Under the pieces are notes generated by a model that worked only from the letters and a program-made list of their open reading frames with translations, searched no databases and had not been told where the DNA came from. Source: Prochlorococcus sp. scB241_528N17 (lineage in GTDB: Bacteria > Cyanobacteriota > Cyanobacteriia > PCC-6307 > Cyanobiaceae). From it: DNA of 64,000 nucleotides. How positions within the stretch are numbered: the stretch's first letter is position 1; every line of letters starts with the position of its first letter. Positions 16,041 through 24,980 of the stretch are shown here, one piece after another. Made by a program: the position numbers and the translations under genes. The stretch covers positions 62,001 through 126,000 of the forward strand of contig JFLG01000077.1 in the NCBI GenBank assembly GCA_000634735.1. The letters are read 5' to 3'.

Positions 16041-16220
16041 ATGAACAAACCAAAAAACCAAAAAGATATTTCAAGATATGTAAAACTTGAAGATTACAAA
16101 GTTTTTGATTATGAAATTCCAGAAATTTTTTTGGACTTCGTAATAAAGAAAAATGCTGTTAATGTTACGACGAAATTAAAATTGGTAAAAAAAACAAGGA
16201 TACCAAAAATCTTATTCTAG
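16041..16220 (+). pseudogene. pepN: pepN 5' fragment, cut off by a frameshift
   Basis: ATG at 16041 opens a frame of 59 residues that starts MNKPKNQKDISRYVKLEDYK and contains FDYEIPEIFLDFVIKK, typical of the N-terminus of M1-family PepN, where a YRKDY-like strand is followed by the beta-saddle domain. It ends at TAG 16218. The A8 run at 16187-16194 would need one more A to continue into the long downstream frame. Joined that way, the product would be about 868 residues, the normal PepN length. Confidence 0.7.
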
Positions 16221-16336
16221 ATGGCACGGATATATTAATAAAAAAAATATTTATAGATAACTCACTACTAGGAAAGGAATACTACAAACAGCAAAAAAAT
16301 TACTTAAGAATTGAAAATATAAACAAAGATAGTTTT

Positions 16337-18646
16337 TTGTTAAAAATAGAAGGAATAATTAAACCGAAGGAAAATACATCCCTTTTAGGTATGTATGAGA
16401 GCAATGGAATTATAACTACGCAATGTGAGGCAGAGGGATTTAGAAGAATAAGTTTTCACTCTGATAGGCCTGACATTCTAAGCAAATACACCGTGAGAAT
16501 TGAAGCCGACAAGAATGATTATCCTGTCTTACTCTCAAATGGTAACGTCGTAAAAGAAAATAATCTTGAAAAAAATCGACATGAAATAATTTGGGAAGAT
16601 CCATATCCGAAACCCTCATATCTATTTGCATTGGTAGCAGGGAAACTTAATTGTGTAAAAGACAATTTCATAACAAAATCGAATAAAAAAGTAAAAATAA
16701 ATATTTATGTTGAGTATGGTGATGAAAAATATGTTCAACATGCAATAAGTTCCTTACAGAAATCTATGAAGTGGGACGAGGAGAAATATAAGCTTGAATA
16801 CGATTTGTCATTGTTCAATATTGTTGCAGTCAGGCACTTTAATATGGGAGCAATGGAAAATAAAAGTCTAAATATTTTCAACTCAAAACTAATACTCGCT
16901 AATTCTGAAACAACAACTGATGAAGAATTAGAAAGAATAGAGGGCGTGATCGCCCATGAATACTTCCACAATTGGACTGGGAATAGAGTGACTTGTAGGG
17001 ATTGGTTTCAACTATCTCTAAAAGAGGGTTTAACAGTATTCAGAGATCAACAATTCACTGCAGACGTTCATAATCGTGAAATAAAGAGACTTGATGATGC
17101 GAAATTTCTTAGAAGAAATCAATTTAGAGAGGATTCCGGTCCGACATCACATCCCGTAATGCCTGAAAAATATCAAGAAATAGACAATTTCTATACGACC
17201 ACGATTTACGAGAAAGGAGCAGAAATAATTAGAATGCTTAATAAACTTGTAAAAGATGAAAATTTCTATAAAGGATTTAGTAATTACATCTCAACATATG
17301 ATGGAAAGGCTGCAACAATAGACCAATTTGTCGATAAAATTTTAGAACATAATGAGGAAATCGATCCTGAAAAGTTTAAAATCTGGTACAAGCAAAATGG
17401 GACCCCAAAAATTAAATTTAAGAGAATCTGGGATCAAAAAGGCGAAAAACTTACAATTGAAGCCTCTCAAAGTAATCCAATAAAGAAGAACCGATATAAT
17501 GATTTACCTCTAATAATTCCTATAAATCTGGCTATATTTTGCAGTGAGAATAAAACGATAGAAAAAACGGTTGTTTTTAAAACAAAAAAACAAGAATTTA
17601 TTTTTAGGGATATAAGATCTCAACTACAAATTCCTTTAGTAACTTATTTTCGAGAATTCTCTTCACCTGTTGAGTGGGAATCAGACACTACCTCGGATGA
17701 AAAATTTTTAATCTTAAAATATGAAAAAGATTTTTTTACACTATCTAATACTATAAAAGTATTTTATAAAAAAATTATTTTATGCAGATTAGATGAAAAA
17801 CCCGATCATAAAATTGAAAATAAATTAATAAGCACCTTAATATCATTTATAAAAAATAAAGATATTAATTTATCCCTTTTATCAGAATTACTAAGTATTC
17901 CGACATTTGCTGAAATTGAATCGGAGATAGAAAATATAGATCCTTTAAAGATATATAAAACTATTGACGAATTAAATCATTTATTCGGTACCAAATTAAA
18001 AAAAGAATTATATTTTAAGCTCGAAGAAATAAAGAAAAATCTAGATAAAGTGTGGCCAGAAGGTAAAAATGAAAGAAAACTAATCGAAACTATTTGGAAA
18101 CTACTCCTACACAGTCATGATGAGGAAATTAGAAGCAAAATAATTAATTATGTCGATAGTAATTCGATGACGCTAGCAAAAGCTGCATTAAATTCATTCA
18201 GTAGGATTAATTGTCCTGAACGAAAACTTATTTCAAATATATTCTTCAATAAATGGAAAAATAATAGTGTTGTTTTAGATAGTTGGTTCTCATTCAATGC
18301 ATCTATAGAAATTGATGAAAAAACAAGCAGCATTGAAAAATTATTTGAAAATAAGTTTTTTGATTCAAAATCACCGAACACTTTAAGAGCTATATTAAAT
18401 TCTTTCGTAACGAGAAATAGTACTTTTCATGCAATGGATGGTTCTGGTTATAAATATATTGCTAAAAAGATAATTGATTTTGATAAATTAAATCCAATCG
18501 TAATTTCCCGTTTTGTTAAAGTATTTAGTAGATACAATTATTATTCAGACCCTTACAAAAGTAATATGGTAGAAACAATAAAGCAGATTAAAAAAAATAA
18601 ACTATCAACAAATACTAAAGAAGTATTAGATGCAATAATAGAGTAA
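16337..18646 (+). CDS. pepN: Aminopeptidase N, main frame (N-terminus in another frame)
   Basis: This is a 769-residue frame from TTG; the true reading begins at 16041 in another frame. It is an M1 zinc metallopeptidase that removes N-terminal residues from peptides in the cytoplasm. The substrate-binding GAMEN motif (MGAMENKSLN) is followed by the zinc site HEYFHNWTGNR plus the downstream Glu in SLKEGLTVFRDQQF, all intact. A FPEKPD-type region and the C-terminal helical superhelix (to 18646) are present. The frame is open in bases 16190-16337 as well, so only the A8 run breaks the gene. Confidence 0.85.
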   Translation: MLKIEGIIKPKENTSLLGMYESNGIITTQCEAEGFRRISFHSDRPDILSKYTVRIEADKNDYPVLLSNGNVVKENNLEKNRHEIIWEDPYPKPSYLFALVAGKLNCVKDNFITKSNKKVKINIYVEYGDEKYVQHAISSLQKSMKWDEEKYKLEYDLSLFNIVAVRHFNMGAMENKSLNIFNSKLILANSETTTDEELERIEGVIAHEYFHNWTGNRVTCRDWFQLSLKEGLTVFRDQQFTADVHNREIKRLDDAKFLRRNQFREDSGPTSHPVMPEKYQEIDNFYTTTIYEKGAEIIRMLNKLVKDENFYKGFSNYISTYDGKAATIDQFVDKILEHNEEIDPEKFKIWYKQNGTPKIKFKRIWDQKGEKLTIEASQSNPIKKNRYNDLPLIIPINLAIFCSENKTIEKTVVFKTKKQEFIFRDIRSQLQIPLVTYFREFSSPVEWESDTTSDEKFLILKYEKDFFTLSNTIKVFYKKIILCRLDEKPDHKIENKLISTLISFIKNKDINLSLLSELLSIPTFAEIESEIENIDPLKIYKTIDELNHLFGTKLKKELYFKLEEIKKNLDKVWPEGKNERKLIETIWKLLLHSHDEEIRSKIINYVDSNSMTLAKAALNSFSRINCPERKLISNIFFNKWKNNSVVLDSWFSFNASIEIDEKTSSIEKLFENKFFDSKSPNTLRAILNSFVTRNSTFHAMDGSGYKYIAKKIIDFDKLNPIVISRFVKVFSRYNYYSDPYKSNMVETIKQIKKNKLSTNTKEVLDAIIE

Positions 18647-18660
18647 TTAATTGATGTTAT

Positions 18661-18882
18661 TTAATTAAATATAATAATAACAATTGTAAATATTAAAAAT
18701 AAAATAAATACAAGATACTTATTAATAAAAATATAATCAAATATATTTTTATTATTATCTTTATTCCACTTTTTATTTACGTATTCCTTAGTTATAAATT
18801 TATTAGGTCTGCCACAATATAAACATGTTGGAGAAGTTTTTAAAATTAAATTTTTGCATTGGGGGCACTTTTTTTTTTCCAT
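18661..18882 (-). CDS. Zinc-ribbon membrane protein
   Basis: The product has 73 residues. An N-terminal zinc ribbon, CPQCKN (6-9) and CLYCGR (20-23), is followed by a Lys/Asn-rich linker and a strong C-terminal hydrophobic span (about 52-72). It is tail-anchored with the ribbon in the cytoplasm. It converges on pepN. Function unknown. A zinc-ribbon protein of a similar kind lies at 43471-43746. Confidence 0.6.
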   Translation of the reverse strand: MEKKKCPQCKNLILKTSPTCLYCGRPNKFITKEYVNKKWNKDNNKNIFDYIFINKYLVFILFLIFTIVIIIFN

Positions 18883-19047
18883 AATTTAATATTACTGAAT
18901 AAAATTGAAATCAGAAACAATAAATAAAATAAGTAATTTAAATTTTATTTATTTTATTTTGAATAATTAAATATCATTGCAAAAAAAAATTTGATTCTAA
19001 CTATTTAAAAAAATTCAATATAATAAAAAATTAATATTTTGTTTGAA

Positions 19048-19209
19048 ATGTTTGCTATTGCACTTGGAATGTCACCTATCGAAAAAATCACCGTTGCTAT
19101 ATCTGCTTCAATTTTTATAATCGCCTTTACATGGGTCTCCATTAAGGGAGATTTAAGAAAACTCGCTAATGAACTAATTGAAGATAATGAAAATAATCAG
19201 AATAATTAA
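19048..19209 (+). CDS. Small single-span membrane protein
   Basis: A 53-residue frame with raised GC. The first hydrophobic segment runs MFAIALGMSP, then comes one span (about 14-34, ISASIFIIAFTWVSI) and an acidic, Asn-rich tail. The less biased composition compared with the flanks supports real coding. No family recognised. Confidence 0.5.
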   Translation: MFAIALGMSPIEKITVAISASIFIIAFTWVSIKGDLRKLANELIEDNENNQNN

Positions 19210-19223
19210 AAAAATCTTTTAAC

Positions 19224-19424
19224 CTACTTTGCATGCAAACTAGGATAATCAATAATATGCCTAATTTCTTTTAGGGAAGAACCATAGATTTTTTCACCAT
19301 TTAAGTGAACACCAATCCATTTTTCCTTTTGATTAAAAAAACTACTTTTAGTAGTATCCCTCTCTAGATAATCTTTATTATCCCAATTTAAAGTGATATC
19401 CCAACCTTTATAATTTTCTATCAT
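19224..19424 (-). CDS. Small hypothetical protein
   Basis: From the ATG at 19424 the product has 66 residues; a GTG at 19445 would add seven. It is soluble and rich in aromatic residues (YKGWDITLNW, KWIGVHLNGEKIYG), like a small beta-sheet protein. Cyanobacterial in character; function unknown. Confidence 0.5.
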   Translation of the reverse strand: MIENYKGWDITLNWDNKDYLERDTTKSSFFNQKEKWIGVHLNGEKIYGSSLKEIRHIIDYPSLHAK

Positions 19425-19517
19425 TGTGAAATAGAGAACATACACAAATATTACCTAGAGAGGCATAGAACAAAAACAAAGGAAATAAGTATTTTTTTCG
19501 TTATTTTTATTTAATAT

Positions 19518-20693
19518 TTATGTAGTACTGACTTTTATTTTACGAGCAGCTTCATCTGCATTTTTTCTAGCCAAATTAATGTCAGAATTTGATGAGATAA
19601 CAACACCCATTCTTCTACCTTTTTTGGAAACTGGTTTACCAAAAATGAGCACTTTAGTCTTTTCAAATTCTAATGCTTCATTAAGACCCTCATAAATAGG
19701 ATTTAGATACTCTTGATTAGAGAGAATAACTCTTGTTGCAGAGGGTTCTATTAGATCTATATGCGATATTGGTAAATTTAAAAAAGCCCTTAAATGTAAT
19801 TCAAATTCATTTATGTTTTGACTAACTAATGTAACCATACCAGTGTCGTGTGGTCTTGGAGATAGTTCTGAAAATATAACTTCACTTCCTTTTATAAAAA
19901 ACTCTACTCCGTATAATCCAGCTCCATTAAGGTTATTTAATATTCTACTTGTCATTCTCTTGGCTTCAATAATTAAGGACTCCTTGATCTCTATAGGTTG
20001 CCAACTACATTGATAGTCTCCATTAGATTGAAGATGTCCAATTGGTAAACAAAACATATTTTCACCATTTTCTTTTCTTACAGTTAAAAGAGTAAACTCA
20101 AAATCAAAATTAATAAATTCTTCAATAATTACACCTTTAACTTTTCCTCTTGAATTTGCTAGTGCCTGTTCCCAAGCATTTTGTAAATCATTTTTTGTTT
20201 CAACCAAACTCTGTCCCTTTCCTGAAGAGCTCATTAAAGGCTTAAGTAAAAGTGGAAATCCAATTTCATCTGCTTTTTTTTCTAAATCATCAAATTCAAA
20301 AATATAATCAAACTTTGCAGTTTTAATTTTTAAATCTCTAGAAGCTAAGTCTCTAATTTTATCTCTATTCATAGTAATTTCTATAGTTCTGGCGTTGGGA
20401 ACAATATTGAATCCTTCCTCCTCTAGTTCTTTTAGGGCTTCAATTGAAAGTGCCTCTATTTCTGGGACAACATAGTCAGGCTTAAATTCTTTTATAACAT
20501 TTTTTAAAATATTTTTATCTCCCATATCAATTACTCTTGAATAATCAGCAACTTGCATTGCAGGTGCATTTTCATATCGATCAATAGCAATAACTTCTAA
20601 TCCTAATCTTTTGGATTCTATTACTAATTCTTTTCCAAGCTCGCCACTGCCAAGCAATAAAATTCTCTTTTTATAAAAAATTGATTCTTTCAT
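19518..20693 (-). CDS. purT: Formate-dependent phosphoribosylglycinamide formyltransferase (GAR transformylase 2)
   Basis: The product has 391 residues, the usual length. PurT is an ATP-grasp enzyme that formylates GAR with formate and ATP in purine synthesis, with no folate cofactor. The N-terminal fold carries LLLGSGELGKELVIE (12-26). The ATP-grasp domain has RDKIRDLA, PLLLKPLMSSSGKGQS and IIEEFINFDFEFTLLTVR. The C-terminal SELSPRPHDTGMVTL is the metal/ATP motif. The chromosome position next to single-gene neighbours gives no operon. Confidence 0.93.
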   Translation of the reverse strand: MKESIFYKKRILLLGSGELGKELVIESKRLGLEVIAIDRYENAPAMQVADYSRVIDMGDKNILKNVIKEFKPDYVVPEIEALSIEALKELEEEGFNIVPNARTIEITMNRDKIRDLASRDLKIKTAKFDYIFEFDDLEKKADEIGFPLLLKPLMSSSGKGQSLVETKNDLQNAWEQALANSRGKVKGVIIEEFINFDFEFTLLTVRKENGENMFCLPIGHLQSNGDYQCSWQPIEIKESLIIEAKRMTSRILNNLNGAGLYGVEFFIKGSEVIFSELSPRPHDTGMVTLVSQNINEFELHLRAFLNLPISHIDLIEPSATRVILSNQEYLNPIYEGLNEALEFEKTKVLIFGKPVSKKGRRMGVVISSNSDINLARKNADEAARKIKVSTT

Positions 20694-20704
20694 ATATATA
20701 AAAC

Positions 20705-20947
20705 TTATTCGTCATCACCAGAAGGTTGTGAAGATGTATCATCTGTAATTTTTTTATCTTTAGAATAACTAAATAAAAAATTTCTACCAGCCCAATTTTG
20801 ACTTCGCATGCTATTAGTTATTGATCTTGAAATTGCCCCTAAAAAAAAGATTCCAATCATTACCCAAATAATTCTCTCTAGAGCAATTGCAGGTGAAAAA
20901 CCTTGACCGGAATTAATAATTTCAGTAAGTGGGTCTAAAGGGTCCAA
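20705..20947 (-). CDS. Small single-span membrane protein
   Basis: The product has 80 residues from a TTG start. A polar N-terminus (DPLDPLTEIINSGQGFSPAIALERI) precedes one span (about 27-43) and a charged tail ending in acidic residues. The stop lies 12 bases before the purT start, in the same direction, so the two are probably co-transcribed. No function known. Confidence 0.55.
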   Translation of the reverse strand: MDPLDPLTEIINSGQGFSPAIALERIIWVMIGIFFLGAISRSITNSMRSQNWAGRNFLFSYSKDKKITDDTSSQPSGDDE

Positions 20948-21092
20948 ATTTAAAGTGATTAATAATATTTATTATAAAGGGTTAAATAAATGAAAAATTA
21001 AAACTTATAAAAGAAATAACCAAAACCACCATATAAATTAAACACAATAAATTCTATACAATGCTATCTTCAAAGGGTGAATTTTTTTAGAC

Positions 21093-21572
21093 ATGCAAGT
21101 TGACGTACAAAATACTACTGTTCTTTCCTCGGACGGATCATCCATAAAACTAGGTGAATATTCAGGGGAAGTAATTTTAGTTGTTAATGTAGCTAGTTAT
21201 TGCGGAAATACTGCTCAGTATGAGGATCTTCAAAAGCTACATGATTTATATTCAAGCAAAGGCCTAAGAATACTTGCATTCCCTTGTAATGATTTTGGGA
21301 AACAAGAACCCGACTCTCTTTCAGAAATAAAAGATTTTTGCACAACAAAATATGGTGTTAAGTTTGAAATCTATGAAAAAGTTCATGCCAAAGGCAATAC
21401 CACAGAACCATACACAACCCTTAACAAAGTTGAACCTGAAGGAGATGTTGAATGGAATTTCGAAAAGTTTCTGATAGGAAAAGATAGTAAAGTAATTGCA
21501 AGATTCAAACCAGGTGTTAAACCTTTTGACGAAAACTTAATAGCAGCTATCGAGGTAGCTTTAGATTCTTAA
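21093..21572 (+). CDS. Glutathione peroxidase-family peroxidase (Cys type)
   Basis: The product has 159 residues. NVASYCGNTAQY (32-43) holds the peroxidatic Cys37 (a Cys, not selenocysteine). FPCNDFGKQEP carries the conserved Gln71, and WNFEKFL the Trp121/Asn122 of the catalytic tetrad. Cyanobacterial homologues reduce lipid hydroperoxides, often with NADPH or thioredoxin rather than glutathione as donor. It is a short monomer-type enzyme, cytoplasmic, with no signal peptide. Confidence 0.88.
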   Translation: MQVDVQNTTVLSSDGSSIKLGEYSGEVILVVNVASYCGNTAQYEDLQKLHDLYSSKGLRILAFPCNDFGKQEPDSLSEIKDFCTTKYGVKFEIYEKVHAKGNTTEPYTTLNKVEPEGDVEWNFEKFLIGKDSKVIARFKPGVKPFDENLIAAIEVALDS

Positions 21573-21711
21573 CAACCCTCTTATAATTCAAATTAAATTA
21601 TTAAAAATAGAGACCCTTTTTATTTAATTTAAAAAATAAAAAATTATTCTAAATGATATCCTATTTTTAGGATTCAAGAATTTCTAGTATTCTTTAATTT
21701 AATTTAAAATC

Positions 21712-22179
21712 TTATTTATTATCAGTATCAACTTCTACGTCAATAATTTCATCTTTAACAGTTCTTTTTTTAGGTTTAATTGATTTTTCTTCTGCCTCTA
21801 CTATTTCTTCTTTAGCTTCACTTTCTTCTGGTTCCTCTGATTTTTCTTCTGCCTCTACTATTTCTTCTTTAGCTTCACTTTCTTCTGGTTCCTCTGATTT
21901 TTCTTCTGCCTCTACTATTTCTTCTTTAGCTTCACTTTCTTCTAGTTCCTCTGATTTTTCTTCTGCCTCTACTATTTCTTCTTTAGCTTCACTTTCTTCT
22001 GGTTCCTCTGATTTTTCTTTTGAATTTGCTGAGCTTTGATCTTGATCTTTACTTAAGAGGAACTTTAATAGTTTTTTGAATAATAAGAAACCTTTTTCAA
22101 CTCTTTTTGGACCCAAAATTGAAAGCAAAATTACTAATATTATGAATATTTCAGGTGAATTTAAACCTAGTAGTTTCAT
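21712..22179 (-). CDS. TatA/TatB-like protein with a repetitive acidic tail
   Basis: The product has 155 residues. The N-terminal span and hinge LNSPEIFIILVILLSILGPKR (5-25) follow the TatA/Hcf106 pattern (PE, short span, GPK), then an amphipathic helix. The remainder is four near-identical 19-residue units (EEKSEEPEESEAKEEIVEA) encoded by 57-bp tandem repeats. Normal TatA tails are shorter and not repetitive. It may be a Tat component or merely a membrane-anchored acidic protein. Confidence 0.65.
   Translation of the reverse strand: MKLLGLNSPEIFIILVILLSILGPKRVEKGFLLFKKLLKFLLSKDQDQSSANSKEKSEEPEESEAKEEIVEAEEKSEELEESEAKEEIVEAEEKSEEPEESEAKEEIVEAEEKSEEPEESEAKEEIVEAEEKSIKPKKRTVKDEIIDVEVDTDNK
21784..22011. 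repeat. 57-bp tandem repeat, four copies
   Basis: Copies start at 21784, 21841, 21898 and 21955 and are almost identical (one has CTAG where the others have CTGG). They are in frame and encode the 19-residue acidic units of the TatA-like protein. Such near-identity suggests recent slippage or unequal recombination. Confidence 0.9.
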
Positions 22180-22226
22180 GAAATTTCATATTCTATTTAT
22201 ATTTTAGTACATGCTAAAAATTTAAT

Positions 22227-22664
22227 CTAATTATTCTCAAAAGTTGGTAAGTAGAGTTCCCTATTTGATGCAATTAAACCTTCTTCTTTAAAAAAAATCT
22301 CTAGGTCTTTTAGATCATTTGTATCTACAAATTCACCACAATTATCTAATATATTATTATGGGTGAAATTCCATAAATCAGCCAAATATTCGTCATCATC
22401 TGGAAATGCTACAAATTTTAAATATGTATTATTCAAAGCATATTCACTAGCAAAATCAGAATCTAAACCCTCCCTCTTAGCATCACAAAAAACTTTAGCA
22501 AATCTTTTACCTACAGAAGTTTGAGCACTTGATAAATCTAAATTACCTTGCATAGCATTTACATTTATTGGTGCAATAAAAATAATTATTGGAAGAAAAA
22601 TAGATACTAATATAAACAAGAAAAAATTTCCTTTTTTAAAATTTAACTCAACATAAACTAGCAA
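22227..22664 (-). CDS. Secreted hypothetical protein with a conserved Cys pair
   Basis: The product has about 145 residues from TTG; an internal TTG may be the true start. A signal peptide (FLFILVSIFLPIIIFIAPINVNA) is followed by a mature part with KVFCDAKREGLD and LDNCGEF. The pattern matches the protein at 3226-3627 (Cys at YC, then NDCG), so the two look like distant paralogues. Probably lumenal or periplasmic; function unknown. Confidence 0.55.
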   Translation of the reverse strand: MLVYVELNFKKGNFFLFILVSIFLPIIIFIAPINVNAMQGNLDLSSAQTSVGKRFAKVFCDAKREGLDSDFASEYALNNTYLKFVAFPDDDEYLADLWNFTHNNILDNCGEFVDTNDLKDLEIFFKEEGLIASNRELYLPTFENN

Positions 22665-22791
22665 AAAAAGTAATCAATTAGGCCTATTTAAGTAAAAGCA
22701 CTTATTATAAATTAAGAAATAAATAAAAAAAATAAAATCATCTACATATCTGAATTTATAATAAAAAAAGATAAAATAAATTTAAAATTAT

Positions 22792-23799
22792 ATGTCTTCA
22801 ATTATAAGGATAAAAGGAAGGGGAGTTAACAGGATAATTACGAGTAAGGTTATGCTATCGCCATTAGCAGGAGTTACAGATAACATTTTTAGACGAATTG
22901 TACGTAAATGGGCTCCAAACTCTCTACTTTTTACAGAAATGATAAATGCCACAAGTCTTAAAAAAGGATATGGCACACAAAAAATCAATCAAATAGATTT
23001 AGAAGAAGGTCCAATTGGAGTACAAATATTTGATAATAGGCCATATGCTGTTTCTGAAGCTGCGAAACAAGCTGAGGACTCTGGAGCTTTCTTAATTGAT
23101 ATAAATATGGGATGTCCAGTGAAAAAAATTGCAAAGAAAGGTGGAGGCAGTGCTTTAATTAAAGACCGAAAACTTGCTATAGAATTAGTAAAAAATGTTG
23201 TAAAAGCTGTTAGGGTTCCAGTAACAGTAAAAACACGACTCGGATGGGATAGTAAAGAAGAAAATATAGAGGATTTCTTATTTAAACTTCAAGATGCGGG
23301 AGCAACGATGATCACACTTCATGGAAGAACTAGAAAACAGGGTTTTTCAGGCAAGTCAGATTGGGATATGATCGGGACACTTAAAAAGTTGTTGGAAATT
23401 CCAGTAATTGCTAATGGAGATATCAAAAATCCAGATGACGCTCTTAATTGTTTAAAAAAAACAAATGCTGATGGTGTAATGATTGGACGAGGAATTTTAG
23501 GATCACCATGGAAAATAGGAGAAATAGATTATGCCCTTAGAGAAAATAAAAATTTTAAAGAACCAAACACAGAAGAAAAACTATATTTAATTATTGAGCA
23601 TCTTGATGAATTAATAAAAGAAAAAGGAGATCACGGATTGCTAATTGCAAGGAAACATATCTCATGGACATGCAAAGACTTTAAAGGAGCATCAAATTTG
23701 AGAAATGACTTGGTTAGAGCTGTTGATAAAAATGAAGTTAAAAATTTAATAATTAAAATGATTAAAACTTTGAATAATGAAAAAAATAGATTAGCTTAA
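22792..23799 (+). CDS. tRNA-dihydrouridine synthase
   Basis: The product has 335 residues, of the Dus flavoprotein barrel family, closest to DusB in length and motifs. LSPLAGVTDNIFR (22-34) is the FMN-binding N-terminal motif. INMGCPVKKIAKKGGGSALI carries catalytic Cys108, VKTRLGWD follows, and VMIGRGILGSPW is the C-terminal phosphate-binding segment. It reduces specific tRNA uridines. The start MSSIIRIKGRG fits. Confidence 0.9.
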   Translation: MSSIIRIKGRGVNRIITSKVMLSPLAGVTDNIFRRIVRKWAPNSLLFTEMINATSLKKGYGTQKINQIDLEEGPIGVQIFDNRPYAVSEAAKQAEDSGAFLIDINMGCPVKKIAKKGGGSALIKDRKLAIELVKNVVKAVRVPVTVKTRLGWDSKEENIEDFLFKLQDAGATMITLHGRTRKQGFSGKSDWDMIGTLKKLLEIPVIANGDIKNPDDALNCLKKTNADGVMIGRGILGSPWKIGEIDYALRENKNFKEPNTEEKLYLIIEHLDELIKEKGDHGLLIARKHISWTCKDFKGASNLRNDLVRAVDKNEVKNLIIKMIKTLNNEKNRLA

Positions 23800-23818
23800 A
23801 AAAAAATTTATTTTTTAA

Positions 23819-24076
23819 ATGAAAATTATTAGTAAAGAAACAAGTAAAAGAGTTTGTGATCACATGAACAATGATCACATAGATTCAGTGCACAAATATC
23901 TTATTTATTATGGGAAGATATCAAGATTTGAGAATGCTTATATGGAAGAAATTAATAATAGTTATATAAAAATCAATTACGATGGCCAATCAGCAATTAT
24001 CAATTTTAAAAATGAAATATCTGAAGAAGAAATCCATTCAACTTTAGTATCAATGATTAAAGACATTAAAAAATAA
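23819..24076 (+). CDS. DUF2470-like domain protein
   Basis: The product has 85 residues. VCDHMNNDHIDSVHKYLIYYG (12-32) is the hallmark of the DUF2470 domain found at the end of heme-iron utilization (HugZ-type) and pyridoxamine-oxidase-like proteins; here it stands alone. It follows dus by 19 bases and is probably in its operon. It may bind heme or metal with the His/Asp cluster, which is an inference. Confidence 0.7.
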   Translation: MKIISKETSKRVCDHMNNDHIDSVHKYLIYYGKISRFENAYMEEINNSYIKINYDGQSAIINFKNEISEEEIHSTLVSMIKDIKK

Positions 24077-24094
24077 AATAATTAATAAAAAATT

Positions 24095-24259
24095 CTAATT
24101 TTTATTTTCATAGTAATCAGTTATCTTTTTACATTCTTCAAATGAAAGCATGCTTAATCTAGATGTGGCTTTTATTTTTAGAATGGCACAAACAGCTAAT
24201 AAATCAGCGCTATCAACATTAAGTGCTTCAGAAAGTTCTAGGACCCTAAGACCTTTCAT
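24095..24259 (-). CDS. Small protein resembling the IF-2 N-terminal domain
   Basis: A 54-residue frame: LRVLELSEALNVDSADLLAVCAILKIKATSRLSMLSFEECKKI. This layout (helix with EL, A, then short helix, then loop) matches the small IF2_N helical domain, here stand-alone and not linked to infB. Reading starts at the ATG at 24259. The sequence has less AT bias than the flanks, supporting a real gene. Confidence 0.5.
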   Translation of the reverse strand: MKGLRVLELSEALNVDSADLLAVCAILKIKATSRLSMLSFEECKKITDYYENKN

Positions 24260-24301
24260 TAGTATTAAAGAATCTTTTCTAAATTAGCAAGAACCTTAAA
24301 A

Positions 24302-24538
24302 TCAATGGGCTGCATTTTTACCTAAACCTGCAACGAATGGAAAAGTTTGTTCATCACCAAATATATCTTCTACCGAAGGATTAGAAATATTAGTTTTTTT
24401 ATTATCAGGCTTAATTTCTTCAATTTCATTAGAAATATTATCTTTAATGTTATTTTCAATTTCTTTTGCCAATAGATTATTCGTATTAGAAAATATTGAA
24501 AAAACTAATACACATAAAAACAAAACAATTCTTTTCAT
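24302..24538 (-). CDS. Small secreted hypothetical protein
   Basis: The product has 78 residues. A signal peptide (IVLFLCVLVFSIFSNTNNLLA) is followed by a polar, Glu/Lys/Asn-rich region and a C-terminal motif VEDIFGDEQTFPFVAGLGKNAAH. The last block looks like the only conserved part. Exported; function unknown. Confidence 0.6.
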   Translation of the reverse strand: MKRIVLFLCVLVFSIFSNTNNLLAKEIENNIKDNISNEIEEIKPDNKKTNISNPSVEDIFGDEQTFPFVAGLGKNAAH

Positions 24539-24638
24539 AAAAAAAATCTATCTAATACTATTGTTATATGCCAAAAGAGTTAATTAGAAAAACTAGATAA
24601 TTTTAAAACAAATCTATATAAATAAAATCAAAAAATAT

Positions 24639-24875
24639 TCATCTTCCCAATTTATTTCTATTTTTAAATCTAATTAAAAAATAAAGACCTAGTAACAAAA
24701 GAATTGCCAAGGAGTACTGATTAAGAAAAACATAAACCATATAGACGAGAATGGGGAATAAGCACGCCCTCTTGAAATTTAATTTCTGTTCCTTTGACAT
24801 ATTTTTCCAATTTAAATATTCTTCCCATTGAAAAATCTTCTTCATTTTTCTAGTTCTATTTTTACGATTAAACAT
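24639..24875 (-). CDS. Small membrane protein with basic N-terminus
   Basis: The product has 78 residues. The N-terminal half is very basic with a Trp motif (IFQWEEYLNWKNM), followed by two short hydrophobic stretches (FPILVYMVYVFL and LAILLLLGLYFLI) and RNR at the end. It stands between a secreted protein and the thioesterase, which is divergent. No family recognised. Confidence 0.5.
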   Translation of the reverse strand: MFNRKNRTRKMKKIFQWEEYLNWKNMSKEQKLNFKRACLFPILVYMVYVFLNQYSLAILLLLGLYFLIRFKNRNKLGR

Positions 24876-24980
24876 AACTTTATAAATATAGTTTTGATGA
24901 TTCTTATGTTAATAAACAAAATTAATCTACAATATCAAAATAAGTTTTTTAATTAAATAAAAATATTTTTTAAATAAAAG

